64,000 nucleotides of DNA from Botryosphaeria dothidea. Its lineage: Eukaryota; Ascomycota; Dothideomycetes; Botryosphaeriales; Botryosphaeriaceae. Location of the stretch: positions 62,001-126,000 of the forward strand of contig WWBZ02000051.1 of the NCBI GenBank assembly GCA_011503125.2, written 5' to 3'. The position numbers and the translations under genes are program-made. Below, piece after piece: positions 34,731-46,478 of the stretch. Numbering within the stretch: the stretch's first letter is position 1; every line of letters starts with the position of its first letter. Below the pieces are notes generated by a model, which was not told the DNA's origin, searched no databases, and saw only the letters and a program-made list of their open reading frames with translations.

Positions 34731-36549
34731 TGTCAGGTCAGCACGGCTTCCAATTGACGAGACGAACAATTGCGGAAGCGCGACGAACAGGAGATGGTTG
34801 AGAGTAGAGTTTGTGGAGGAGGAGGTAGCTTCGGGTGTCGGCCAGCGTCGGCCTGGCGTCAGAAACAGGCTGGCGGGGTCCCACGTCCCTCGGCTCAGTT
34901 GCTCCCCAGATCGCCTGGTCGGCGCTCGGCCGCCAGAGCACCATCACAGGCGCCAGAGCTGCCCGGACGGCATTTCGTGGCTGCGAACATCGGCGCGCAC
35001 GACGTCAGACTTTTCTCACAGGATCGCAACGCGCACTTTTGGACGCGTCGGGCTGGGGGCGCGGCTGGGGGTCCGCCGGCAACGACATTCTTCCCCGGGA
35101 TGCCTGAGGATGGCCTGCTCGTACCTCGGCCGGACCGCGCCTTCCGCCTAGCGCCAAAATATGGGGAAGGTGGGAAGAAGGCGCGTGGAGATGGCTCGGT
35201 ACCCCCTTATCACTTATCAGAGATCATCTCCGACCCCCTTCCATCCCGTCCGCTGCTGCACCTCTCACCACCAAAAACTCCAGCACCCCGTCTCGGGCCT
35301 GCCCTGCGTCGACAACGCCTCAATCGCATGCCCCGAGCTCCAGCTCCGCCCTCTGCCTAACCCGGCACTGCGGGAGCCGCCTCAGGGGTCCAGAGCCCAG
35401 CCAGCCGTCACGCCCTTCATGCACCAATCCGTGCCCCGTCCACGCGACAACTCAAGCTCACCGCAGCGCCCTGACCCGGACCCGTTGTAGGTCATGGGCG
35501 TGTCCACGGCTTCTCAAAATACGGAGGCGAATCTCACCGTCTGCCGGATCTAGACGAGTCTCAGCCGCCCACGCGCCCTCGTCGCGGACTTCGGTCGGTC
35601 GTTTTCGCCTGTGCCTCGCTTGAAGAAGCCCCTTTGGCCGCGTGCCTCTCGAAGGCTTTATCGGCACGTGGTTGCACAAGCTTTTGTCGCACCCGCAGCG
35701 GGTGGGCTCGAGCAGCAAGAGGTTCCCAGCTGTCGGTGTCGGGCACGCCGCCGGGACGATTGATAGCGGCAGCAGATGTGATTGATAGTCGCTGGTGTGC
35801 GGGAAGCCTGGCTGCTCCACCGGCGACGGCGTCACCAGCCGCCGAGCGGCCTGCAGCCCAATATTCTCGAAGCTTTTCCCATCTTCACCGCCATGCTATT
35901 CCACCACGATGGTCGCCACGCGTGTGACTAGCAGCCGGCCCGTTCTCGACCGGCCGAGCCAGGACACAAGCCGTCAGCATCGCGCGGCGGGATCCCCACA
36001 TGCGCGTGTTCCATGACAGCGAGCGCGCCGAAACTTTTTTCTCGGCCGGCGAGGCGAAGCGAGCGGCTGCAGCACGAGTCCGCGCCCGCCGGGCCCGTGT
36101 AGCGAGCGAGCCGGAGGGAATGAGGCGGACGCCAGCAGCCAGGACCAGGCAGGAAGGGAGCGACGGCGGGCGATAGATAAGTTGGCAGGCGGTGTCGGGC
36201 ACTGCAGGGCAGTCCAGCAGTGAGTAAGAGGGATTGATATCATGGTGGAGCAGAGGGGCGAGTGGCCTGGCTTGGAGCAGGCCACCAATGAGCTTTGCGC
36301 AGCCGACGAACCCAGATAACGTGAAGGGCGATCCCGGGGCCTAGCGCCGTCTGGGCCTAGCGGATGATGCCTCCGCGCTGGACTTCAAGCTGGCGGTTTA
36401 TCGCATCCAGCGACACTTCAACTCCATCGCCCATGCCTTGCGCGACTCCGCCCCCGACTGCAGTTCACAGGCACGCCCAGAGCCTTCTGCTGCACCCCCG
36501 TTCCATCCGCAGATAACAGTCTTGCACCGAAGGCGGAGCCGCAGGCTAT
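34731..36549. other. Divergent intergenic region, methylcitrate dehydratase / Zn2Cys6 regulator
   Basis: 1.8 kb, GC-rich, carrying both promoters. Frames inside it are short and overlap on both strands with no family features. Confidence 0.4.
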
Positions 36550-39176
36550 ATGGCAGAAGCGATCACCATCCCTTCCCCGTCCGTGTTCCTCAGCTCTCCA
36601 GTGGAGGCCGCGCCCCAGCAGCACCACCAAACAGCGCCCACGCAGGCCTCGAGCCCCAAGCAGAAGCAGCGCCGGCCGTCCAGCGCGCCCAAGGCGAAGC
36701 CCACCGACGGCGACGCCAGCAACACCACAAACAGCGGCGTCACCAAGCGCAAGCAGTCGAAAAGCAGAAATGGTATGCGCTTATCTGGACGGCGATAAGC
36801 CTCGGCCCACCGAGCCGAGCAATCGCCAGCACGCCCTCCGCACCTCCCTCTCTCACTCACTGACGCTTGATCGCAGGCTGCATCACCTGCAAGGCCAAGC
36901 GCCTGAAGTGCGACGAGACGAAACCCACCTGCCAGCAGTGCGCCCGGCGCAGCGTCACCTGCGGCGGCTACAAGAAGGACTTCAAGTGGCGGCCCTTCGA
37001 GGAGGCCAACTTCACCGGCGGCGGCAAGCCGCTGCCCGCGAAACAGCAGAGAAAAGGTGCCGTGACGCTCGTCGCCGCGTCGCCCTCGAGCCGTGTTGCT
37101 AACAAAAGCGCAGGAACACCCCCGCCCGCTGACCAGCCTGCGCTGGCGCCAGCCAACCGTACCCCGCCAACCCAAGAACGTCCGCCGCCAGCGCCGGCAG
37201 TCAACACCACCCGCGATGTGCCCTTTTCCGCGCCCTTCGCCGGGCCCTCGGTCCCGCAGCCTGCCAGCCTGCCGCCCTCCTTCATGGACGTGCCGCTCTC
37301 CCAGGCGGCCGCCTTCCTGCCGCCGCCGCCGCCGCCGCCGCCCTCGCCGTTCATGCTCCCCCCGGACGGCATGCCTATGCCTGACCCGTTCGAGCCAAAC
37401 GGGTCGACCGCAAGCACAACGAGTATGTTCAACGATGCAGACACCGTAGACACGATGCAGTCGACGAACACGGCGCCATCGAGTCTATCATCGGGCCGGT
37501 CTCCACGGCTTGTGGACCTACTCTTACCGGGGACAGATCTCAACGCGCCCTCGCCCGAGTACCTCAGCTGGCGGGCTCAGTATACCGACGAGCTCTACCA
37601 GCCCACCGGCCTCGATCTGCCGCCGCCCGACCCCATGGACGAAGACGACGTCGAGGAGATACTCCGTGAGCCCATTGTCAACCCGGACCATGAAGCTTGG
37701 GTCATGCGATTGCCCTCGCCTGTTCCCTCCGACTCCTCCAGCTCCTCCGGTGGTGCGACGCCGCGGTCGGACCCGTTCAGCATGCTGCTCCGTGAGCCTA
37801 GTTTGGCCATGGACAGCCCGGAGCTCATGACGTGGCGCTTCGATCAGCAAACCTGCGGTATCCTCTCGGTAAAGGACGGTCCGACCGAGAACCCCTGGCG
37901 CACTCTGATATGGCCTCTCGCAAAGGATTCACCTGCTCTGTACCATGCCATCGCTTCCATGACGAATTTTCACACCTCGAAGCATGAGCCGCAGCTGCGC
38001 GTGCAGGGCATCGAGCACATGCGCACCAGCATCGAGGCTCTGGCCACCGGCATCCAGAACATGCGTGTTGACACTGCCATCGCCACTACCCTTGCTCTTG
38101 CGTTTTCCGAGACCTGGGACCAGCACACGTCAACTGGCATTGACCACATCAAGGGTGCAAAGATTCTCGTGCATCAGGCCCTCATCAGGCATCAGCGCTC
38201 GCCATTGCAGGGGGACGAACTTGCAAGGTTAAAGTTTCTCTGCAACACCTGGGTGTACATGGACGTTATCGCACGATTGACTTCAGTGGACGATGATGAG
38301 TCAAACGATTTCGATGCAGTTGCGTCCATGTTTGCTGGCCCGTTCGAGTACGAAGCGCAGTTGGATCCTCTAATGGGCTGCGCCAGCACGTTGTTCCCCA
38401 TCATTGGCCACGTCGCCAACCTTGTTCGTCGTGTCCGCCGAAGCGAAAGTAACTCGCCCGCTGTCATCTCGCAAGCGATGGAACTCAAGACTCAGCTTGA
38501 GGACTGGGTGCCTCAGGCTTTCTTCGAAGTGCCTGAGGATCCGACTTCTCAGATTCAGCACAGTCTTCAGACAGCCGAGGCTTATCGGTGGGCAACATTG
38601 CTGTATCTGCACCAGGCCGTCCCCGAGATCCCTTCTCTTTCCTCTGCCGAGCTTGCGAAGAAGGTTCTCATCTACCTCGCAACCGTGCCGCTGACATCGC
38701 GCGCCGTCATCGTGCACATCTATCCGCTGATGGCTGCTGGGTCTGAGGCGGCTACCGATGAAGATCGGCAGTGGGTCAGCCAAAGATGGGAGTCGATGAG
38801 TGCTCGCATGGTCATTGGCATCATCGACCGATGTCTGGACATCACGAAGGAGGTGTGGACGCGTCGGGACACGTATGCCGCTCGGATACGGGGCAAGATC
38901 AAGGTTGCAACTAAGAGCAGCAATTCTCAAAAACGCGGTGCGAGCCCCAACGAAGAAATGTCCGACAAGCCAGTGCGATGGAACGAGAACTGGGTGGGTG
39001 CCAACAAGAGGCGCGCGACCATTGGTCCGTTCGATATGCCGCGTCCTGCTACAGTGCGTGAACAGCGACGTGGCTCGACTGATTTCGGCACTGGAGTTGT
39101 GGACCGCGAATTCACCGTTCGGGGACGACTGCATTGGCTCAGCGTGATGAAGGACTGGGGATGGGAAGGTCAGTGA
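36550..39176 (+). CDS. Zn2Cys6 fungal transcription factor
   Basis: Two exons, 36550-36772 and 36877-39176, with a 104-base intron; up to 840 residues. The intron splits the run just before the zinc cluster, giving KSRNGCITCKAKRLKCDE. The six Cys have the classic spacing C-x2-C-x6-C-x6-C-x2-C-x6-C at residues ~76-103. A Pro-rich linker with a nine-Pro run follows. The C-terminal half (from ~residue 330) reads like the Fungal_trans_2 (PF11951) regulatory domain: WRTLIWPLAKDSPALYHAIASM. A basic stretch NSQKRGASPNEE is near the end. A nuclear DNA-binding regulator is certain in type; targets are unknown. 37057-37113 could be a second intron (57 bases, in frame, branch-like GCTAAC, CAG end), which would shorten the product by 19 residues. 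Confidence 0.92.
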
Positions 39177-41767
39177 AATTCTCCAAAATTTTGTTGTTTT
39201 GTGCCTTGACTGACGAGTTTCACAGTTCTTCTTGGCTGAGCGTAGCATGGCTTTGAGGGCAGAGCAAAGTTGGGTCAACGTCTGATCTGATATTCCTGCC
39301 ATGGACAGTGGCCTCGGCTGCTCTTTCGATATGTTCAACACCATAATACTTCGCGGCCAGCCATTGCATGGCTGCCGTTGTCGATTATTTCTGGGCGATG
39401 TCGCAAAAATTGCAGATCTCCTCTGCCGCATGGCGCTCTTTTCGGGTTCTTCTTTGGAAAACATCTTCATGGGTAGTTGCTTTGGGTTCTTGTCGTTTTC
39501 GAAAGCTCTGCATTGGCGTTCATGACTTGTTGCATTCTTCTGAGTTTGTTTTGATAGGATTGATTTCCGCCGCTGCTTCCTCTCTCGGGTATTGTATGGT
39601 CCGCGCAGATGACATGATGAATTCCGACTTTCGGAACACGACTTGAAGAGAGACAGCGAGAGTCACATCGCGTATGGGCGCCTTCATTGGGATCTTTGAG
39701 GTATTTGATGGGTTTCGCTTGCGGAGTTCACTTTGCCCGCCACGGTTGCACGCCAGGCCCACTGGTACTTTAGTATTTAGCATTCGGTCTCTGGGAACGG
39801 TACGGAACGGAAACAGGAGTGCAAGGTGTGATTTGGACGGAATTCCAGGCAAAGGTTCATTGGGAAACGGCGGAATGGGAAGCGCGGACGCGACGGCTTT
39901 GCAAGGCAGCTTACTGTGATATTCGGTCTCCAGCATGGCTTTTCATGGGAGGGGGAGGGGGTTTCGGGAGCTTAGCAGCTTGCTATGGTGTGTGGGAGAG
40001 ACATGCTTTTTGTTTCCCGCTCCTGCCACACTCTTGTCTCCGTGACGCCAACGGGCGAATTTCGACGCTAAACCGCTATGATCCCATTCCGACCACATAT
40101 CACCTTATCCCCCAGAGGGTCACACCACGAACCGCACGGCAGACAAGGCGCCGGACACGCCACCGCCTTCTGTCGCCCGCTAGGACGAGTGCGTATGCAA
40201 CTCACCGGCCCTCCCTCTCTCTCTGCTCCGCACCGGCCAGCGCCGAGTATCTTTTTGCGCTGTCCCTGCCGATCCGCTCGTCAGCCGAGAAGCACGGCGT
40301 ATCTTTCTTTTCTGGATGCGGGGAAAGGAGACGAGCGAGGAGAAGGCTCGAGCGGTAGCGATAGACTCGACAAGAGGACAAAGCTCAGGCCCCCTCAGAT
40401 ACGTCTCGGGTTTTCGAGCGCGGATGTAGATACATGACCCAGCTGCAATGGAAACAAACGAGGTACGCAAGCACTTGTCAATCCGGGCAGTGTGTCTCAG
40501 TCTTCTCTGGTCTGGCAGGGTGGTGCGGAGCTATTGGGGAACCGCATTTCATGTTTCTGTGCGTGAGCTGAGAGATGGACGGCAGCCCGTTTTGTGTACT
40601 TGTTTGCATGCCTGTTCCTCGCCCGTACCCGCGCTCTGGCGTACGGTACTGTGCGGACTATTCTCCGGCAATGGCCCCAAATGGCTTCTGATGCGAAATT
40701 GGCGGCTGCAGCACGTGAGGCCGGAGCAGCAGCGTCGCACAAGAGCGGTCATGGAGTGGGGGACCGTGAGGGCGGTCGGGGGCGGCAGAAATTGGGCAAG
40801 GGATCAAATTGCCTAATCGGGACGCGGGCTCCACCAACGGCCTTTGGGTATCCATGTCTGTGCCCCTCAGTTGCTTGCTGGACATTCGCACGGTGGGAAC
40901 ACTCGTTTGGGGTATCACACGCTCAATCTCACGCCGTGATTCTTCTTGCTCCGACTATTATTCTGTCATGGGGCGGGCAGACTGGTTCTTGTGATATATG
41001 AAGAGGCTGCAGGCGTTGCAGGGCGCAAGCAGAAAGCTGCCGTCTACCGTCCTCCACCCGTCATTGAGCCGACCGTGCCCGCCTTGGGCCTCGCCAATCT
41101 GTTGCTGCTGATCAGCAGCCCCAGCCAAACGAGCTCATCATAGCCGTCGGTCCCTTATCAGGCCCTTATCCGCTTGTACCTGGAGCGTTCCGCCTCGCGG
41201 GTAGCTCCACCCCCGCCCTGCAAGATTGCTGCTTTGAGCAAAATATTCCACCTCGCCCATGCTCCGCTTCGCCCCGACCATCCAGCACACACCTAATCAA
41301 CAACAGTCGACCCCGCTCACCGCGCGCAAGAGCTTAGCAAAGACGCGAAACGCAGATAGCTGTTCCTCCAATGACGACTGCGGGGCACTTTCTCGTGCCC
41401 ACAAGCTCGCCTGGGCGGCGGGGTCGGCGGAACCCAAGCTACCAGAGCTCGTCGGCCATTCGAGGAGCTCTGTGTTTCTTAGCGATTTGGGGATAGATCA
41501 TGCGCGCCTTGCGCAGGAACCGTGGCGGAAATTCCAATGGTTCTTCTGATATAAGAACTGGCTCTCATTTGCTTGGAAGCTTCTGTCGCTATCTCTCCTT
41601 CCACACCTTTTGCATACACCCTCCTGCAAGTTCCTGGAATTTGAAGCTTATTTGAGCCGTAGCGCTTTTTTGATCGTTTGTATAAAGGTGAGTTTGATTT
41701 CTGTGGTGTTTATTCTGCCCCTCCATCCAGGCCAATTGAACCATATTCAAGAGCAAAAAGTCCTGAC
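39177..41767. other. Gene-poor region downstream of the Zn2Cys6 gene
   Basis: 2.6 kb. The first part is the 3' flank of the regulator; the last ~600 bases are the promoter and leader of the cupin gene. Short frames only. No RNA or mobile element is recognised. Confidence 0.35.
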
Positions 41768-42247
41768 ATGGGTGCCATCCTCAGCAAAGCCAAATCCGCC
41801 GTCTCCTCAACACCACCCGAAAAGATGTCTCCCATCGCCATGACCCACTTCGCCAAGGCGCAGAGCACCTTCAAGCCCCCGCTCATCGCCAACGAGAACG
41901 CCTTCCTCGGCGACATTGCCACCTCGTAAGCCTTCTCGTACAAAAAAAAAAAAAAAAGAGAACAATCGATTAACGAATTCAAAAGTGAGAAGCTCGACCC
42001 CGAAAAGCCCATCTCGGCGGGCTTCTACCGGCTGGAGAAGGGCACGCCGCTGGTGTACGAGTACACGTACCACGAGATGAAGATCATCGTCGACGGCTCG
42101 TTCGACATCTCGGACGAGGCGGGCAACAAGGTACACGCCGTGGCCGGCGACGTCTTCTACTTCCCCAAGGGCTCCAAGATCACCTTCACCACCGAAGACT
42201 TCGGCCTCGGCTTCTTCGTCGGCCAGAGGAAGGAGGGCGGCGCATAA
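41768..42247 (+). CDS. Small EutQ-like cupin protein
   Basis: Two exons, 41768-41925 and 41986-42247, with a 60-base intron that carries a 16-A run; product 139 residues. The C-terminal ~90 residues form a single cupin barrel: YEYTYHEMKIIVDGSFDIS, then AVAGDVFYFPKGSKITFTT, matching the EutQ (PF06249) pattern of ethanolamine-utilisation proteins. In bacteria EutQ has acetate-kinase activity; fungal single-domain relatives have no settled function. Metal-binding His are few: only one His (in YHEMK) is obvious, so it may not bind metal like classical cupins. There is no targeting signal. The N-terminal ~35 residues are Lys/Ser-rich and not conserved-looking. Confidence 0.8.
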
Positions 42248-43249
42248 ACGGAAACAGAAAGATTCGATTCTTTTTTTATATTCTTGCTGGTCTTGAAATT
42301 TAAGGAATTCCTTTTGAGCGAAGCTGGTTGTTTTTTGATTGGGATGTGTCGACTTGAGCGTTGATCAAGATATCCACGATATGGAGAAATTCAAAACAAA
42401 ACACAGTTTTTGGACACTTACCCCCGCTCGGCCGAGTTCTCGGAAACGCATACTATTTGCAACTGAATTCATGTTTCGGCCGAGGTCGAGGGCTTTTTCA
42501 GATAAAGCTTCGTAGCAAGCCCTTGCCCTGCCAAGTCCTCCGGGCGTGAAAGCAACCAAACATCTCCAGAGAGCTCATTCGGACGGATGCCTGACGATCC
42601 ATGCGTGTTGCCGGAAGCTGCGGTGCATTTTGGACCGACATGATCCGAAGGAAACACAAACAAATCACGAGCAGCCGATCCCCGAGTGCCGAGTCGACAA
42701 AGTATACTCATCCCAGCGGTATCACTTTTCGCTGCCGAGGCTCAGGGTCTGCCAGAGAATGGACTTAGGCGGAAATAATAATGCAAGTAAATAGGTATGA
42801 TCCTACACGGCATCCTACAGTGGTACAGTGAAAGCATGGAGTGAAGTGTGGCGGTCATTATAATCTTCTCTCTTTACTGCGGTCAAATAACCCGGAACAA
42901 AGGGTAGTAGGGGGAAGGAAGAAGAAACTACAGACGTGATATGTGGTACAGCATAAACTTCGTTCTCGACTCCCTGCTCCGACGCTGAGTGAACCCGACG
43001 AAGAATTTCCCAAGATATCCGACTCCCTCCTCAGAAGATGATGGTGAACGACAAGTTTTCTCTCCGCCGCCACCCGACCGCTGCCACCCGCATGCCAAAA
43101 GAAGTGAATTCATGATTGCCTCCGCGTTTTCCCGATCCAGATCATGCTCCCGCTTTTGAATTACAAGACTACACAGCCGTGAAAAATCCGTCCGGGTCAC
43201 CGTGTCATTGTTGTTGGGTATGATGATGTTGTCGTCTCCTCTCGTCAGC
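42248..43249. other. Spacer between convergent cupin and CHS5 genes
   Basis: 1.0 kb between two convergent genes, so both 3' ends. Short frames on both strands only; nothing recognisable. Confidence 0.4.
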
Positions 43250-44600
43250 TCACAACGCGACATCCTGAAAACTGGCTACGCTTGGGCTCGCACCAGCCTC
43301 GCTTGCGGGAGCCCCAGCTTCAAGCCTCTTCTCATCGCCGTCTTCGGGCGTCTCCGTATTGCCGTCCGACTCATCTCCGCTCGCCTCGTCCGCGGCCGAG
43401 GCCTCCGGCTTGACGTCCTCTTTCCGCGCCTTTGGCTCCTCGGTGGCGCCAGACTTGGGTTCGGCAGGCTCTTCGGGCGTGGACTGGCCGTCTTCCTTCG
43501 GCGGCGGAGGCGGCGGCTGGTCTTCGTCTGCGGATTCTTCTGTTTGCGGGAGGGGAGCTGCAGCGTGAGCGTATGTACCATTCGGGGGTTCTTTGCGGAC
43601 TTGCTCGGGTGTCGGAGGCGTGATTTCGGTGCGCGGGCTGGGCAGCGGAGACGGTCTCGAGCCGGATGAGTGCTGCATGCTCTGACTCCGGCCATGGCTG
43701 GGTAGGTTCTGTTGCTGGCCGGCCGGCGGGCCCATCTGCCGCAGACGAGGATCCGCATTGATGTAGTATTGACGCACGCCGACAATGCGGCCCTCACGTT
43801 CACAACCCTTCAGCCAGTCCGGCACAACGACGGGAATGTTCATCTCCACGGCCTTTTCCCAGGTCGGACCGCGACCCTCGGTGCAGACGAAGTGGGTGGT
43901 GTCGATGCGGACCTGGTCAATCATCTTGGCACCAACGCGTTCGACGGTCTGGGTCAGGCTTTCCCTGAGCTGTGCGGGCATGACGCCTGGAGTGATGGTG
44001 ATTCCGGACAGGTCCGTCATCTTGTGGGTGCGCACGACCAAACGCTCACTGCTGAAGGTACCGGCTGAGGTGCGCAGGACCAGGTGAAAGACGTACTCGG
44101 TGTCGACGGCGAGACCGGAGATTTTTGTGCTCTGCATGTCCAGCGGGCGCGGGATGCTGCCGGCCTTGCTGCCGTTGCGGTACAGGCTCAGGCTGCGCAG
44201 CTCGGCGGTGGCCAGCTGTATGGGGTCCCACTCCAGGACGACCGATGTCTGTGTGGCATTGCGGCAGCGGAGGACGGGGTTCTCGGGGGTGCGAGTGCCG
44301 AAGGTCTGGTAGATTTTGGACTGCAGCTGCTGGAAAGCATGCTGGGAGGCCTGCTCGGACTGGTAATTGCGGGCGACGGTGATATCGACAATGCTGCCGG
44401 AGGAGATGTCGGGGGGCAGCAGAATGGACGGAAACTCAATCTTTCGCAGCATGTGTCAGCCTAGATTACGAGCAACGTAGCAAGGAGAGGCGTGGGAACG
44501 GGAGCATTGCCGGTTGCGGAGGACGTACGAGGCGCTTGTCTTCGGTCAGCAGCACGGCAACGCCGGCATCGACCTTGCCGACGGTCAATGAGACCAGCAT
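43250..44600 (-). CDS. CHS5: Chs5, exomer scaffold subunit (chitin synthase export)
   Basis: Two exons, 44529-44600 and 43250-44440, with an 88-base intron; 420 residues. Chs5 is the scaffold of exomer, the trans-Golgi coat that exports chitin synthase and a few other cargoes to the surface. The first exon gives the conserved dimerisation helix-strand start MLVSLTVGKVDAGVAVLLTE and joins to IEFPSILLPPDISSGSIVDI. A fibronectin III domain follows (ENPVLRCRNATQTSVVLEWDP, residues ~80-165). A BRCT domain comes next (ERVGAKMIDQVRIDTTHFVC ... VVVPDWLKGC, residues ~170-250). The remaining ~170 residues are Pro/Glu/Lys-rich and disordered, shorter than yeast. The order Chs5_N-Fn3-BRCT is diagnostic. 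Confidence 0.95.
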
Positions 44601-45067
44601 GTTGGGCGGGCGGGCGCGGAGGGCGGATTGGGGTGGTGATGATGCGGAGAGGCTGGAGCAGATACGCGACGGATTGCTGGAGATTGAGCGAGCTCCAGCC
44701 ACGCCTGCGTCGCCCGACGATCCGCGCGTTTCACCAGCACCGCCGCCGCTGCCCAGGCCTCGACCACTGCCGGCGCTGTGCCGCAAAAATAGCACCCACG
44801 CCTCGTCATCGCTCCAGCACCCCTGCAGCCCTGCCCTGCGTGCGTCTGACGTGCATTGCTCTATTCATGATATATCGACGTAAACACCACCGGCATGGGG
44901 CCCGTCATTGCATTGCACAACTATGGTACACCTGAGCCCAGCCCACTTGATGTCATGAGAACAGAACCGCCCTTCTCTGCCCTACACACACACCTGCTCC
45001 CAGGAGCCGGCATCTCGCCGTCAATTCCCCGCAAACAATGTAGCAAACTATCCAACAGCGACGTCGC
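44601..45067. other. Spacer upstream of CHS5
   Basis: 467 bases: CHS5 promoter and the 3' flank of the V-ATPase subunit gene. No gene seen. Confidence 0.45.
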
Positions 45068-45885
45068 TCAGTCCTTGAACTTGCGGTTCTTGTTGTCGCC
45101 GAACAGCGTCGTCCTGATGATCGGCAGCGCATCCTGCTCCAGCAGCCGTAACCGCTCCTCGAACGTGTTGTTGATCTCGATCTTGCCGTTGCCGCCAACG
45201 ATGGCCACGCCGCCGGTGCTGCTCAGATTAGCATTGGGCAATCCAGTGGGCAGCGTCAGCACTCACGATCCCTCGGGCTGGGGGTTGCTCTCGTCAATCT
45301 CGACCTTGGTTTCCTTGCCCGTCTTGTCCTTGTACTCCTTCTCGGCGTCCGGGATGGCCTTGCGGACGGCGTCGTAGTCGGCCTTGCGGGCGCGCACCTG
45401 GACCTTGGGCTCGTTGAGGTCGTACAGGCCCTCGAGGATGAGGTTCTTGAGGGTGTTCTGGTACTTGTTCTTGTCCTTGGCGGCGTCGATGAGCTTCTTG
45501 CGGGCCTGCTCGAACAGCTCGTCGAGAAGCTCCTGGCGGGCGCCGAGCACGCGCAGACGGGTCTTGTTGGCGACGGTGGAGCGGGTGATCTGCTGCGACA
45601 TGGCAGCCTGCTTGAACTTCTTCTCGTAGGACTGGTCGATGGCCTGCGTCTCCTCGCGCACCAGCTTGCTCTTCTCAATGGCGAACTCCTCGTCGGCCTT
45701 GATCTGGATCTCCTTGGCCTTCTCGAGGGCCTCCTGGCGGATGAAGGCCGTCATCTTCTTGAGCTCGCCGGCGACCTGCATGGCGGGGCAACTATTAGCG
45801 GGAGCTCAGAGGTGGGCGGGCGAGCACGGCGGTGGGCTGGGCAGCGACGTACCTGGTCGTCGGACATGGCGTGGATTTGCGACAT
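45068..45885 (-). CDS. VMA4: V-type proton ATPase subunit E
   Basis: Three exons: 45853-45885, 45267-45775 and 45068-45218, giving 230 residues, the normal length. Subunit E forms the peripheral stalks (with G) that brace V1 against Vo in the vacuolar proton pump. The N-terminal part is a long charged helix (MTAFIRQEALEKAKEIQIKA), typical of E. The C-terminal globular part has QITRSTVANKTRLRVLGARQ and GGVAIVGGNGKIEINNTFEERL, the conserved strands. The tiny 11-residue first exon (MSQIHAMSDDQ) matches the start of fungal homologues. Introns are 77 and 48 bases. It is divergent from the NIPA-type gene 593 bases away. Confidence 0.96.
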
Positions 45886-46478
45886 GATGGCGGCGGGTGA
45901 GCAGACGGGCGGGCGGGCGTGCGATGATGGAGCGGGATGGAGCTAGAGGCGGGGGTGGAGGCGGCGATGGGTGAGGCCTGGTGGTGGTGTTGGTGATGCT
46001 GGTGTTGGTGATGCTGGTGCTGGGCTGGCTGGAGCTCGCGCGGGCGGTGATGGCAGCGTCCAAGCTCACAGAGGTCGGCTGCCACCCATTCATTCGCATT
46101 GCATGCGGCTCATCCCTGTTGCAACGCCTCGCATTAGCCTACACGCCGGGCCAGCACGTCGCTCCCTCTCAGTCTCGCTCGTTCCCAGTCTTTCCTACGT
46201 CTTTCTCGCGCTCTACACACCGCGCTGCCGCTCCCTCTCCGCCCGCGTTGTACAGCCTGCCGCCCTCCTCGCGCCCAAGCCGCCGATCGCTTGACGTCGC
46301 CCGACCCTCGCCGTCTCGTGAGCGCGCCAGCTCTCGCGCCTCCAGCCAGAACCTCAAACCCGCACGAAGCCCGCTGCATGCGCCTCCACCGGGCGCTGCA
46401 CTTCTGACCGCCCCTATATACTGCAGCATGCCTGTGCCCATCAGGTAGCAACACTCAGAGTCCGCACTCCTCGCAGTC
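45886..46478. promoter_or_regulatory. Divergent promoter, V-ATPase E / NIPA-type transporter
   Basis: 593 bases between two divergent starts, so a shared promoter region. It contains CA/CACCA-type repeats near 45982-46023 on the transcribed strand of VMA4. No factor site assigned. Confidence 0.5.

Noticed and set aside
38370..39470. 366-residue minus-strand frame
   Set aside because: Antisense to the Zn2Cys6 regulator's C-terminal domain; no family features.
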